NCBI RefSeq assembly: GCF_010120595.1
Contig: NZ_CP038020.1
Span: 620,001-684,000 of the forward strand
Origin: Streptococcus thermophilus
GTDB lineage: Bacteria > Bacillota > Bacilli > Lactobacillales > Streptococcaceae
Reading direction: 5' to 3'
Length of the DNA: 64,000 nt
Program-made: the position numbers and the translations under genes
In this document: piece after piece, positions 19,111 to 28,230 of the stretch
Layout of the letters: every line of letters starts with the position of its first letter
Position numbering within the stretch: position 1 is the first letter of the stretch
The notes under the pieces: model-generated
The model's database searches: none
What the model was told of the DNA's origin: nothing
What the model saw: only the letters and a program-made list of their open reading frames with translations

Positions 19111-21438
19111 ATGACACTTTTTGATAATCTAAAAAACAAACTTTTTAAAGAAGAAACTAGCGGGAAGGGTAAGGAATCCCAGCCTGCTGGAAAATCGAAG
19201 GATTTACAAGATAGGATAAAAGGTCTTTTTGCCAAGAAGCCTGATGAAGTTGAACAAGCCGTTGAAGAACTTGACATGTCACGAGAAAGCCAAGAGACTT
19301 CACGTTACCAACGTTCTAAGCAAAAGAAACCTATTGACACGACCAAACCCTTAGGTAAGGTTCGGGCTTTCTTGAGCAAGTTCACTCTTTCGCCAAGAAA
19401 TCCTATTCGCCGTTTCTGGCGTCGCTATCATATTGGTAAAATTCTCTTTATCTTGGTAGCCGTGTTGGTTCTGACAGTAGGCTCCTATCTCTTCTATATC
19501 GCTAAGACGACCAATGTCTCAGATCTTCAGGATGCCTTGAAGGCTACTACGGTTATCTATGACAAAGAAGGCAATCAAGCTGGTTCACTGTCAGGGCAAA
19601 AAGGGACCTATGTGGAGCTAGATGCTATTAGTGATAGCTTAGAAAATGCCGTCATTGCAACGGAGGATCGTACCTTCTACAAAAATAGTGGGATTAACGT
19701 CAAACGTTTCCTCCTAGCCATTGTTTCTATGGGCCGATTTGGTGGTGGTTCGACCATCACACAACAGTTGGCTAAAAATGCCTTTTTGACTCAGGAACAG
19801 ACAGTAACTCGTAAGGCCAAGGAATTCTTTCTTTCTTTGGAACTAACCAAGAAATACAGCAAGCAAGAAATCCTTACCATGTATCTCAATAATGCCTACT
19901 TCGGAAACGGTGTTTGGGGTGTTGAAGACGCCAGCCAAAAATACTTTGGGACAAGTGCTGCCAATCTAACGGTGGATGAGGCAGCGACACTTGCAGGTAT
20001 GCTTAAGGGACCTGAAATTTACAATCCGATTGATAATATCCAAAATGCAACCAACCGCCGAAACACTGTCCTTGCCAATATGGTAGATGATGAGAAGTTG
20101 AGTCAAGCTGATGCTGATAGTGCAGCTGGAGTTGATATGGCTAGTCGCTTGGCTGATACTTATCAAGGGACTGGTGATGACTATAGGTATCCGTCTTACT
20201 TTGATGCTGTCATTGAAGAAGCTACTAAGACTTATGGCTTGAGTGAGGATGAAATTGTTAAAAATGGCTACAAAATCTATACAGAGATGGATGCCAACTC
20301 ACAGGCTAATATGCAGCAGACTTATGAAAATAGTTATCTCTTTCCAACGTCAGAAAGTGATGGTAGCACAGCCCAGTCAGCTAGTGTAGCACTTGATCCA
20401 TCAACTGGAGCGGTTCGTGGTTTGGTAGGTCGTGTAGGTGGTACAGGTGATACAACCTTCCGTAATTTCAACTATGCAACCCAAGGGAAGCGTAGTCCTG
20501 GTTCGACAATCAAACCTTTGGTGGTTTATGCTCCAGCTCTGGCTTCAGGGTGGAGCATCAATAAGGACCTACCTAATACGCCAATTGATTACAATGGCTA
20601 TACCCCAACCAACTATGGTGGTGTTGAGACTGAGGATGTGCCCATGTATCAAGCTTTGGCCAACTCTTACAATATTCCGGCAGTTTATCTCTTTAACCAA
20701 ATCGGTATACAAAAAGGGATTAGTTACGGTCAGAAATTTGGTCTTAACTTTGATAATGTTCCAGAAGAATTAGGGATTGCACTCGGTGGTGGTGTGACAG
20801 CTAGTCCTCTACAAATGGCTCAGGCTTATGCGACCTTTGCCAATGGTGGGGAGATGAATACAGCTTATTTTATCACTAAAATTGAAAATGCTAGTGGTGA
20901 TATCATTGCTACCCATAGTAAGAAGTCTAAACGTATTATCAGCCAGTCTGTAGCTAACCAGATGACTAGCATGATGCTCGGTACCTTCTCAAATGGTTCC
21001 GCTGTTAATGCCAACTACACGGGTTACACTATGGCAGGTAAGACAGGTACTGTTCAGGCCGAGTTTAACAAAGATTTGACCAGTGACCAGTGGGTAATTG
21101 GCTATACTCCTGATGTGGTTATAACGACTTGGATTGGTTTTGATAAGACTGACGAGAATCACTACTTAACAGGAGCAAGCTCAGGAACGGCTTCAACTAT
21201 TTTCAGCTATATCGCTGCAGATGTTTTGCCAAATACACCAGGTAATGAGTTTACCGTTGAAAATGCCTATGCGGCTGATGGTCAAACCTTAGATTATACA
21301 GCAAATCCAAACGATTCACGTAATAGCAATAATAAGTCATGGACAGACAAGGCTTCAGACGTTGTCAATGATGTAAAAGATCAAGCAAGCAGCCTATGGG
21401 ATAAGATCTCAGACTCCTTCTCAGGTCTATTCAGATAG
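19111..21438 (+). CDS. pbp2A: Penicillin-binding protein 2A (class A)
   Basis: 775 residues, a bifunctional peptidoglycan glycosyltransferase and transpeptidase. A cytoplasmic N-terminal region of about 108 residues, charged and Lys-rich, precedes one membrane anchor (about 110-130). The GT51 domain has the catalytic glutamate in IATEDRTFY (about Glu185) and GGSTITQQLAKN. The transpeptidase has the nucleophile in GSTIKP, then SYN and KTGT. The start matches the pneumococcal PBP2a start in character, and the promoter is so close that the mRNA looks leaderless. The C-terminal tail is Ser/Asp/Asn-rich. Confidence 0.95.
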   Translation: MTLFDNLKNKLFKEETSGKGKESQPAGKSKDLQDRIKGLFAKKPDEVEQAVEELDMSRESQETSRYQRSKQKKPIDTTKPLGKVRAFLSKFTLSPRNPIRRFWRRYHIGKILFILVAVLVLTVGSYLFYIAKTTNVSDLQDALKATTVIYDKEGNQAGSLSGQKGTYVELDAISDSLENAVIATEDRTFYKNSGINVKRFLLAIVSMGRFGGGSTITQQLAKNAFLTQEQTVTRKAKEFFLSLELTKKYSKQEILTMYLNNAYFGNGVWGVEDASQKYFGTSAANLTVDEAATLAGMLKGPEIYNPIDNIQNATNRRNTVLANMVDDEKLSQADADSAAGVDMASRLADTYQGTGDDYRYPSYFDAVIEEATKTYGLSEDEIVKNGYKIYTEMDANSQANMQQTYENSYLFPTSESDGSTAQSASVALDPSTGAVRGLVGRVGGTGDTTFRNFNYATQGKRSPGSTIKPLVVYAPALASGWSINKDLPNTPIDYNGYTPTNYGGVETEDVPMYQALANSYNIPAVYLFNQIGIQKGISYGQKFGLNFDNVPEELGIALGGGVTASPLQMAQAYATFANGGEMNTAYFITKIENASGDIIATHSKKSKRIISQSVANQMTSMMLGTFSNGSAVNANYTGYTMAGKTGTVQAEFNKDLTSDQWVIGYTPDVVITTWIGFDKTDENHYLTGASSGTASTIFSYIAADVLPNTPGNEFTVENAYAADGQTLDYTANPNDSRNSNNKSWTDKASDVVNDVKDQASSLWDKISDSFSGLFR

Positions 21439-21439
21439 C

Positions 21440-21468
21440 TTGTCAATTAAGTTTAAAAGTGGTAAGAT
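21440..21468 (+). promoter_or_regulatory. Promoter of rpmG-secE
   Basis: TTGTCA (21440-21445) and TAAGAT (21463-21468) with a 17-base spacer, directly after the pbp2A stop and 19 bases before the rpmG start. Confidence 0.6.
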
Positions 21469-21486
21469 AAAAAGAACGGAGGCGTT

Positions 21487-21639
21487 ATGGCACAGAAAAA
21501 AGCAAGCCTAGCGTGTGCAGATTGTGGGAACCGAAACTACTCGATTAGTGTTAGTAGCACTCCCAAACCAACACGACTAGAAGTGAACAAGTTTTGCAAA
21601 AATTGTAAAAAATATACCTTGCATAAAGAAACAAGATAG
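21487..21639 (+). CDS. rpmG: 50S ribosomal protein L33
   Basis: 50 residues starting [20 protein letters not shown]. It is the zinc-ribbon (C+) form, with CADC and CKNC pairs. It is part of the large ribosomal subunit near the E site. GGAGG lies just before ATG. It is too short for most ORF callers but is fixed in position next to secE and nusG, as in other streptococci. The secE start follows after 8 bases. Confidence 0.95.
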   Translation: MAQKKASLACADCGNRNYSISVSSTPKPTRLEVNKFCKNCKKYTLHKETR

Positions 21640-21647
21640 GAGACACC

Positions 21648-21824
21648 GTGAGACAAACCGGAAGTATTTTCAAAGTCTTGAAAGACACGACTTGGCCAGA
21701 GCGTAAACAACGCTGGCACGATTTTAGTTCAATTCTTGAGTATACTGCATTCTTCACTGTCATCATCTATGCGTTTGATGAATTGTTGAGTCGCGCTATG
21801 TCAGCACTGATTAACTTTTTCTAA
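21648..21824 (+). CDS. secE: Preprotein translocase subunit SecE
   Basis: 58 residues with a GTG start after TAGGAG. The amphipathic segment FKVLKDTTWPERKQRWHDF contains the conserved W-P. The single span is about residues 33-52 (YTAFFTVIIYAFDELL). SecE clamps SecY in the membrane channel. It is co-transcribed with rpmG and followed by a terminator, with nusG having its own promoter. Confidence 0.95.
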   Translation: MRQTGSIFKVLKDTTWPERKQRWHDFSSILEYTAFFTVIIYAFDELLSRAMSALINFF

Positions 21825-21833
21825 AGAAAACAT

Positions 21834-21863
21834 AAAAAGAGTGGGCATGCTTGCTCTTTTTTG
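21834..21863 (+). terminator. Intrinsic terminator after secE
   Basis: AAAAGAG pairs with CTCTTTT around GGGCATGCTT-like inner pairing (21837-21860), followed by T residues. It directly abuts the nusG promoter. Confidence 0.75.
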
Positions 21864-22020
21864 TTATAATAAATGCAGATAAAAGCGAGAACAAGGGCCG
21901 CCAGGCTTTTTTATTACGCTTTGAATTAAAACATAGGCATTCATTTACATTTAACGCTTGCGCCTCGAATATTGATGGTCATGTTTAAATGTCATTTAGA
22001 ACAAAGAAAGGAATCCTAAA
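21862..22020 (+). promoter_or_regulatory. nusG promoter and 150-base structured leader
   Basis: TGTTATAAT (TATAAT 21865-21870) is an extended -10. The leader contains AAAGCG/CGCTTT and ACATTTAA (21947-21954) pairing with TTAAATGT (21985-21992). The second hairpin ends about 17 bases before the AAAGGA ribosome-binding site. A long structured leader on nusG could allow autoregulation, but no known RNA class is recognised. Confidence 0.45.
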
Positions 22021-22560
22021 ATGCTAGATTCATTCGACAAGGGCTGGTTCGTCCTTCAAACGTATTCAGGATACGAAAATAAAGTTAAAGAAAATCTTTT
22101 GCAACGAGCTCAAACTTATAACATGCTTGAAAATATCTTGCGTGTTGAAATCCCAACTCAAACTGTCAATGTTGAGAAAAACGGTAAAGTTAAAGAAGTG
22201 GAAGAAAACCGCTTCCCTGGTTACGTTCTTGTTGAGATGGTAATGACAGACGAAGCATGGTTTGTTGTTCGTAATACTCCAAACGTTACTGGTTTCGTTG
22301 GTTCACACGGAAACCGTTCTAAACCAACACCACTTTTGGAAGAAGAAATCCGTCAAATCTTGATTTCAATGGGTCAAACAGTTGATGTCTTTGATACGAA
22401 TATCAAGGTTGGTGACGTGGTTCAAATCATCGATGGTGCCTTTATGGGGCAAGAAGGCCGTGTTGTCGAAATTGAAAACAACAAGGTTAAAATCATGATT
22501 AACATGTTTGGTTCAGAAACAGCTGCTGAGCTTGAACTCTACCAAATCGCTGAACTTTAA
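22021..22560 (+). CDS. nusG: Transcription termination/antitermination factor NusG
   Basis: 179 residues. The NGN domain begins DSFDKGWFVLQTYSGYENKV with ENRFPGYVLVEM and RNTPNVTGFVG. A C-terminal KOW domain has GDVVQIIDGAFMGQEGRV. NusG binds RNA polymerase, affects pausing, and links it to ribosomes or Rho. It has its own promoter and long leader. AAAGGA gives the start. Confidence 0.97.
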   Translation: MLDSFDKGWFVLQTYSGYENKVKENLLQRAQTYNMLENILRVEIPTQTVNVEKNGKVKEVEENRFPGYVLVEMVMTDEAWFVVRNTPNVTGFVGSHGNRSKPTPLLEEEIRQILISMGQTVDVFDTNIKVGDVVQIIDGAFMGQEGRVVEIENNKVKIMINMFGSETAAELELYQIAEL

Positions 22561-22571
22561 AATAGTCAAAA

Positions 22572-22675
22572 AGGTTGGAACCAGGAGCTTCAACCTCGGG
22601 AGACTATCTCATTAAACATGGGGGAGAGACTAGAATCTAGATTTTTAAATTTAGTTCTGTGTCACTCCCTTTTTA
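22572..22675 (+). terminator. Hairpins and terminator after nusG
   Basis: AGGTTG (22572-22577) pairs with CAACCT (22591-22596). Further on, GGGAGAGAC (22622-22630) pairs with GTCACTCCC (22661-22669) with one mismatch, followed by TTTTT. The second is the likely terminator. Its arms resemble other hairpins in this window (38377, 50252). Confidence 0.6.
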
Positions 22676-22681
22676 TAACGG

Positions 22682-23170
22682 ATGATGAATTATAAACAAT
22701 TTTACGATAGGATTAGCGGTCCATTGCGTCCTTATGCTAAGGTCTTGGGAGGATTGAACAAGGCTATAACAAGGACTTTTTACCTACTTTTTCCTATATT
22801 TCTTATTTTGGTTTGGCTGAGGCATGGCTGGTTTGTTCTTTTTACGACAGTGCTTATTATGGGAGAAGGCTTTTTTCTGCTTTCTCTTGGTCGTAGCCTT
22901 TATAATCGCCCACGCCCTTATCAGACCTGGGACATTCAGCCTCTTATTAAAAAGGACAGTCTTGGCAAGTCATTTCCTAGCCGTCATGTTTTTTCAGCAA
23001 CGACCATTGCCATGTTTACCTTATTGCTTAATCCGTGGCTAGGTGGGACTCTGCTTTTTCTCGCAGCAATTTTGGCTATCTTGCGCGTGCTAGGCGGTGT
23101 TCATTATCCTAGTGATGTTTTGGCAGGCTATGTCATTGGAATTCTTGTTGGCCTGCTTCTTTACCTTTAG
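22682..23170 (+). CDS. PAP2-family membrane phosphatase
   Basis: 162 residues, with about five membrane spans. The three PAP2 phosphatase motifs are present in order: RSLYNRPRPYQ (with the preceding basic residues), FPSRHVFSA (PSxH variant with Arg), and RVLGGVHYPSDVLAG with the catalytic His and Asp. Such enzymes act on lipid phosphates such as undecaprenyl diphosphate or phosphatidylglycerol phosphate; which one is not clear. Two adjacent ATGs (22682, 22685) are possible starts and neither has a clear ribosome-binding site. Confidence 0.8.
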   Translation: MMNYKQFYDRISGPLRPYAKVLGGLNKAITRTFYLLFPIFLILVWLRHGWFVLFTTVLIMGEGFFLLSLGRSLYNRPRPYQTWDIQPLIKKDSLGKSFPSRHVFSATTIAMFTLLLNPWLGGTLLFLAAILAILRVLGGVHYPSDVLAGYVIGILVGLLLYL

Positions 23171-23178
23171 AAATTTTT

Positions 23179-23207
23179 GGTCTTCTTCGAGAGAGGAGGG
23201 CTTTTTT
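23179..23207 (+). terminator. Intrinsic terminator after the PAP2 gene
   Basis: A 10-bp stem with wobble pairs, GGTCTTCTTC with GAGGAGGGCT, closes a GAGA tetraloop and is followed by TTTTT. Confidence 0.75.
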
Positions 23208-23216
23208 CGTTGAAAA

Positions 23217-23249
23217 AAGAAAAGGACCCTTTGGGGACCTTTTCTCTTG
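23217..23249. terminator. Second terminator, possibly bidirectional
   Basis: AGAAAAGGACCC pairs with GGGGACCTTTTCT with one internal mismatch, flanked by A-rich and T-rich sides. It lies between the PAP2 gene and the convergent HAD pseudogene and may serve both. Confidence 0.65.
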
Positions 23250-23343
23250 TTCTAAAATTCGAGTTGGCGATTAAAGGTTGTTCCCACCATTCGATATTGG
23301 CTTAGTTTAAAACATGCTCTATGATAGCTTGTGTTACTCCATG

Positions 23344-24132
23344 TTAATCATTTGAAGCAGTCACTAGGTTTGCAGACTTCTTGACTCCCTCAGGTGCATT
23401 GACCATAGCAACTCCTAGGCTAGCCAGAGCGAGCATAGGACTATCGTTGAAATTATCACCAATAGTCATAATCTGTTCAAGAGGAATGTCATAATACTTA
23501 GCAACCTCAAGGAGAGCATGTTCTTTAGAAACGTGCTTGGCAGTGACTTCTAAGTAGTTATCTTTGGATAAGTAGAAGACTGTCTGTGGAAAACCCATGC
23601 TTAGGAGTTTTTGGTGGAGGTCCTGGATAAACTTCAGGCTCATCAATCAACAATAGCTTGTGGATAGAAGGCTTTGAATCTGAGACAGTGTCTTGGAGTT
23701 GCTTAATAATAGGAGATTCACCCGTGATACTTGCTTCCAACTGAGACCATTTGTTTAGTTGGTTGGTAATCCAATCCTTGCCAGAGTAGATATTCACAGA
23801 AACACTTGGATAGTCTGTGGATAAGTAGTTAATAAATGTTCGAGTTTCGGATTTATCCACAGGATGTTCTATGATAGTACGATCACCCTCAAGTACTAGG
23901 CCCCGTTGTAGCAGGTGATAGGATTGTCATGAAGTCCTAGTTTATGAGCAATTGGTTGCATTCCTAGTGGAGAATGGGCAGAAGCTAAAACAAAAGGTAT
24001 CTTCGCCTTTTCAAGCTCTGGCATGACTTCAATCAGTTGATCATCTACCTGGTGGTTACTAGTGAGAATAGTCCCATCAATATCGCTGATAATCAAACGA
24101 ATTTTACTAATAATCGCTATCCTTTCCATCAT
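23344..24132 (-). pseudogene. Cof-type HAD hydrolase, two frameshifts
   Basis: Three frames read leftward join to one HAD phosphatase. Part one (24132-23896) has LIISDIDGTILTSNHQ with the nucleophile Asp. Part two (about 23895-23640) continues as VLEGDRTIIEHPVDKSETRT after a one-base loss near 23898. Part three (about 23646-23344) has GDNFNDSPMLALASLGVAM, motif IV. Such enzymes dephosphorylate sugar phosphates or flavin-type substrates. The gene is dead. It overlaps the 3' end of the DeoR-type pseudogene, so the two formed an operon. Confidence 0.85.
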
Positions 24133-24856
24133 ATAAAATTATTACTTTATCTATATCAGACTCAGGCTCCTTATCTGTAATCCAATAGTCAAAGTCCTCA
24201 AGTTTACCCAAGATATATTTGGAATGCTTTTCATATTTGTCAGATTCAGCAATAAGTATCTTAGTTCTAGTAGCTTGCTAGGCTAGCTGTTTGACGGCAA
24301 CGTCTTCTTCATCTTCAAAGCTAACCAATCCTTGACTGAGACTAGCCGCTCCAAAGAAGGCTAAGTCAAATTGTAGATGTTGCAAGATCTGTGCTTCGTG
24401 AATCGAGTAGTAGAAGCGGTTTTTAGTGTAGAATTTGCCTCCCAAGAGATGAAAATCAATCCCTTCCTTACCACTTAGGACCAAGGCATTATCCAAGGAG
24501 TGGGAGTAAACAGTAACGTTCTTAGTTAATTTTTGTGAAACTTCAAGCATCAAGGTAGAAACATCGAAAAAAAGTAGAGATTGTTCTTTGATGAAGCTAA
24601 GCGCCAGGTCTGCCATTTTTTTCTTATCTTCTGTGAGTCCTTTCTGACGTTCTTGGAAGCAAAGAACACTGGTGTTTTTAACTGGAAGAATACCGCCATG
24701 GGTACGTTGAGCCAGATTCCTCTGGCTGAGACAATCAAAATCTCTTCTGACAGTATCTTTTGAAACTCCTAATTCATCAACCATTTCTTTGACAGATAGG
24801 TTTCCTCGCTCTTCCAAGAGCATCAAAATTCTCTCAAATCGTTGTTCCTGATACAT
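24107..24856 (-). pseudogene. DeoR-family sugar-operon regulator, nonsense mutation
   Basis: 192 residues are open from ATG 24856: a DeoR helix-turn-helix (LSVKEMVDELGVSKDTVRRD) and the sugar-phosphate sensor domain. TAG at 24278-24280 stops it in VKQLA. The same frame then continues ATRTKILIAESDKYEKHSKY to a TAG at 24107, which restores normal family length (about 250). A truncated form lacking the last part of the sensor could still bind DNA. It overlaps the HAD gene start by 26 bases. The target operon is not evident. Confidence 0.8.
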
Positions 24857-24993
24857 GAGTCACCTGCTTTCTGATATTAGTATAGTATCTTTTTACGTTT
24901 TTTGTATATAAAAATGCAAAAAAAAACGCAAACTAACCCAGGTTCAAGTTACCTCGTAAACTTCTCTTACTATCTTTAAAAATCCTTCAAAAA

Positions 24994-25002
24994 TGCTATA
25001 AT
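24994..25002 (+). promoter_or_regulatory. Extended -10 promoter of leuS
   Basis: TGCTATAAT (TATAAT at 24997-25002) lies 30 bases before the leuS ATG. It sits inside a small inverted repeat AATGCT/AGCATT (24992-25012). No T-box or other leader is present, since the predicted leader is only about 23 bases. Confidence 0.7.
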
Positions 25003-25031
25003 AGAAGCATTACGAATATTGGAGAGAAACC

Positions 25032-27533
25032 ATGAGTTTTTACAATCATAAAGAAATCGAGCCTAAGTGGCAAAAATACTGGGCTGACAATCACACTTTT
25101 AAGACAGGAACAGATGCCTCTAAACCTAAGTTTTATGCGCTTGACATGTTCCCTTACCCATCTGGAGCGGGTCTTCACGTAGGACACCCAGAAGGCTATA
25201 CAGCGACTGATATTCTCAGCCGTTTCAAACGTGCCCAAGGCTATAACGTCCTTCACCCAATGGGATGGGATGCCTTTGGTTTGCCTGCAGAGCAATACGC
25301 TATGGATACAGGAAATGACCCAGCAGAATTCACAGCAGAAAACATTGCCAACTTCAAACGCCAAATCAATGCGCTTGGCTTCTCTTACGACTGGGACCGT
25401 GAAGTCAATACTACAGATCCGAACTACTACAAGTGGACACAATGGATCTTCACTAAGCTTTACGAAAAAGGCTTGGCTTATGAAGCTGAAGTACCAGTAA
25501 ACTGGGTTGAAGAATTGGGAACAGCTATCGCCAACGAAGAAGTTCTTCCTGATGGAACGTCTGAGCGTGGAGGCTATCCAGTTGTCCGCAAACCAATGCG
25601 TCAATGGATGCTTAAAATCACTGCTTATGCAGAGCGATTGCTCAATGACTTGGATGAGTTGGATTGGCCAGAGTCTATCAAGGACATGCAACGCAACTGG
25701 ATTGGTAAATCAACTGGTGCCAATGTCACCTTCAAAGTGAAAGGTACTGACAAGGAATTCACCGTCTTTACGACACGTCCGGATACTCTTTTCGGTGCGA
25801 CCTTCACTGTTTTGGCGCCTGAGCATGACTTAGTAGATGCTATCACAAGTCCTGAACAAGCTGAGGCTGTAGCTAACTACAAACACCAAGCTAGCCTTAA
25901 ATCAGACTTGGCTCGTACCGACCTTGCCAAGGAAAAAACAGGGGTTTGGACTGGAGCTTATGCTATAAACCCTGTTAACGGTAGAGAAATCCCAATCTGG
26001 ATTGCGGACTACGTTCTCGCTAGCTACGGAACAGGTGCAGTTATGGCCGTACCTGCTCACGATGAGCGTGACTGGGAATTTGCTAAACAGTTTGGTCTTC
26101 CAATCGTAGAAGTACTTGAAGGTGGCAACGTTGAAGAAGCAGCTTACACAGAAGACGGTCCTCATGTCAACTCTGACTTCTTGAACGGGCTTAACAAAGA
26201 AGAAGCTATTGCTAAAATTGTAGCTTGGTTGGAAGAAAAAGGCTTTGGTCAAGAAAAAATCACTTACCGTCTCCGCGACTGGCTCTTTAGCCGTCAACGT
26301 TACTGGGGTGAACCAATCCCAATCATTCATTGGGAAGATGGCACTTCAACAGCCGTTCCAGAAAGCGAATTGCCACTTGTCTTGCCAGTAACCAAGGACA
26401 TCCGTCCTTCAGGTACTGGTGAAAGTCCATTGGCTAACTTGACAGACTGGCTTGAAGTGACTCGTGAAGATGGGGTCAAAGGTCGTCGTGAAACCAACAC
26501 CATGCCACAATGGGCAGGTTCAAGCTGGTACTATCTTCGCTATATCGACCCACATAACACAGAAAAATTGGCAGATGAGGACCTCCTCAAACAATGGTTG
26601 CCAGTCGATATCTACGTGGGTGGTGCAGAACACGCCGTTCTTCACTTGCTTTACGCTCGTTTCTGGCACAAATTCCTCTATGACCTCGGTGTCGTTCCAA
26701 CTAAAGAACCATTCCAAAAACTCTTTAACCAAGGAATGATCTTGGGAACAAGCTACCGTGACCACCGTGGTGCTCTTGTGGCGACTGACAAGGTTGAAAA
26801 ACGTGATGGTTCCTTCTTCCATGTGGAAACAGGAGAAGAGTTGGAGCAAGCACCAGCCAAGATGTCTAAATCCCTCAAGAATGTGGTTAACCCAGACGAT
26901 GTGGTGGAACAATATGGTGCTGATACCCTTCGTGTCTATGAAATGTTCATGGGACCACTCGATGCTTCTATCGCTTGGTCAGAAGAAGGCTTGGAGGGAA
27001 GTCGTAAATTCCTTGATCGTGTTTACCGCTTGATTACAAGTAAAGAAATCGTTGCGGAAAATAATGGTGGTCTTGACAAAGTTTATAACGAAACCGTTAA
27101 ATCCGTCACTGAGCAAATTGAGTTGATGAAATTCAACACAGCCATTGCTCAACTCATGGTCTTTGTTAACGCGGCTAACAAGGAAGACAAACTCTATGTG
27201 GATTATGCCAAAGGCTTTGTCCAATTGATTGCCCCATTTGCGCCTCACTTGGCAGAAGAACTCTGGCAAACTCTTGCAGCAACAGGTGAGTCAATCTCTT
27301 ATGTGGCGTGGCCAACTTGGGACGAAAGCAAATTAGTTGAAGACGAAATCGAAATCGTCGTCCAAATCAAAGGAAAAGTCCGTGCTAAACTCATGGTCGC
27401 TAAAGACCTTTCACGCGAAGAATTGCAAGAAGTGGCTCTGGCTGACGAAAAAGTCAAAGCAGAGATTGATGGCAAGGAAATCGTGAAAGTAATTGCGGTA
27501 CCGAACAAGCTTGTGAACATTGTTGTGAAATAA
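25032..27533 (+). CDS. leuS: Leucine-tRNA ligase
   Basis: 833 residues, full length. It charges tRNA-Leu. The class I signatures are HVGH (residues 49-52) in [16 protein letters not shown] and KMSKS (610-614). The CP1 editing domain (about 220-420) includes [12 protein letters not shown], and [11 protein letters not shown] is a conserved LeuRS block. GGAGAG precedes the ATG. It is monocistronic. Long open frames on the opposite strand are shadows of its codon usage. Confidence 0.97.
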   Translation: MSFYNHKEIEPKWQKYWADNHTFKTGTDASKPKFYALDMFPYPSGAGLHVGHPEGYTATDILSRFKRAQGYNVLHPMGWDAFGLPAEQYAMDTGNDPAEFTAENIANFKRQINALGFSYDWDREVNTTDPNYYKWTQWIFTKLYEKGLAYEAEVPVNWVEELGTAIANEEVLPDGTSERGGYPVVRKPMRQWMLKITAYAERLLNDLDELDWPESIKDMQRNWIGKSTGANVTFKVKGTDKEFTVFTTRPDTLFGATFTVLAPEHDLVDAITSPEQAEAVANYKHQASLKSDLARTDLAKEKTGVWTGAYAINPVNGREIPIWIADYVLASYGTGAVMAVPAHDERDWEFAKQFGLPIVEVLEGGNVEEAAYTEDGPHVNSDFLNGLNKEEAIAKIVAWLEEKGFGQEKITYRLRDWLFSRQRYWGEPIPIIHWEDGTSTAVPESELPLVLPVTKDIRPSGTGESPLANLTDWLEVTREDGVKGRRETNTMPQWAGSSWYYLRYIDPHNTEKLADEDLLKQWLPVDIYVGGAEHAVLHLLYARFWHKFLYDLGVVPTKEPFQKLFNQGMILGTSYRDHRGALVATDKVEKRDGSFFHVETGEELEQAPAKMSKSLKNVVNPDDVVEQYGADTLRVYEMFMGPLDASIAWSEEGLEGSRKFLDRVYRLITSKEIVAENNGGLDKVYNETVKSVTEQIELMKFNTAIAQLMVFVNAANKEDKLYVDYAKGFVQLIAPFAPHLAEELWQTLAATGESISYVAWPTWDESKLVEDEIEIVVQIKGKVRAKLMVAKDLSREELQEVALADEKVKAEIDGKEIVKVIAVPNKLVNIVVK

Positions 27534-27560
27534 CCAATTTGTTTGCTGATTTGCAACCTT

Positions 27561-27581
27561 AAACAGTTCCCCAAACTGTTT
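27561..27581 (+). repeat. Inverted repeat after leuS
   Basis: AAACAGTT (27561-27568) and AACTGTTT (27574-27581) around CCCCA, 27 bases after the leuS stop. It has no T tract, so it is a weak terminator at best. Confidence 0.5.
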
Positions 27582-27624
27582 GAGCTAACTAAACTACGTT
27601 TATATTGTTGTGGAATAAGAAATG

Positions 27625-27657
27625 AATCCTCTAGAGTTAGACTCTGGAGGATTTTTT
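27625..27657 (+). terminator. Strong intrinsic terminator before the MarR remnant
   Basis: AATCCTCTAGAGT pairs with ACTCTGGAGGATT with one G-U pair around TAG, followed by TTTTT. Confidence 0.85.
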
Positions 27658-27714
27658 ACTCTTCTTGACAAGAAAACGATATTTTGTAATTTCATTAACA
27701 AAAAGAAGGAAACT

Positions 27715-28186
27715 ATGAATAAGAAAGAACTGCATAAGTTTAATAAATGTTTTAATAGCTTTGCTTTAGCCTTTGAACGGTTGAAAAAGGACCAGCATAG
27801 GAATAAGTATTGATAAATCAATCACACTATTAATGAAGTCCGTTTGATTAACCTAATAGGTCGGAATCAGCCTGTGAATCTAGTGAATTTATCTGAGTTG
27901 CTTGCAGTATCAAGGAGTGCCGTCACTCAGAGAGTTAGACGTTTAATCAAGAAAGACCTCGTTTTTTTTTGAATTTGCACAGGATAATGAAAAAAATAAA
28001 TATCTGATATTATCTAAAAAAGGTGTTGAGGTTTTTAACATCCATAAAGAGCAGCAAGAACATATTGAAAAAGCCATTTTTTCAGTTTTAAGAAACTATA
28101 GTGAGGAGGACCTTCAAATGGTTATGAAACTGCTGGATGATGTTGAACAGGTGTGGCGAGAATTACCGTGGAAAAAATCACGGTAA
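27715..28186 (+). pseudogene. MarR-family regulator, stops and homopolymer frameshift
   Basis: The frame starts MNKKELHKFNKCFNSFALAF, hits adjacent TGA TAA (27811-27816), then continues in frame through a winged-helix (VNLSELLAVSRSAVTQRVRR) to a nine-T tract (27962-27970). There one extra T shifts the frame. After correction it reads EFAQDNEKNKYLILSKKGVE to the TAA at 28186. The order of recognition helix then wing (SKKG.E) is MarR-like. It precedes a dead thioesterase-type gene that it probably controlled. Confidence 0.8.
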
Positions 28187-28192
28187 TTTTAA
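28161..28192 (+). terminator. Terminator overlapping the MarR remnant stop
   Basis: AATTACCGTG (28161-28170) pairs perfectly with CACGGTAATT (28179-28188), followed by TT. The stop codon of the MarR frame is in the right arm. Confidence 0.75.
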
Positions 28193-28230
28193 AACCATAT
28201 TGTTAATCATATTAACAAAAAGAGGAAGAT

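Noticed and set aside
25011..25018. TACGAATA, identical to the streptococcal com-box core (ComX promoter)
   Set aside because: It lies between the leuS -10 and its ribosome-binding site, lacks the T-rich flank, and leuS is not a late competence gene. An 8-base match is expected by chance in 64 kb.
24996..25691. 231-codon open frame on the minus strand opposite leuS
   Set aside because: It has no ribosome-binding site and no recognisable protein features, and it mirrors the codon pattern of leuS. Similar frames opposite proS (8680-9123) were rejected for the same reason.
27622..27714. Upstream extension of the MarR remnant frame
   Set aside because: The extension runs through a strong terminator hairpin. 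The ATG at 27715 with AGAAGGA upstream is the sensible start.
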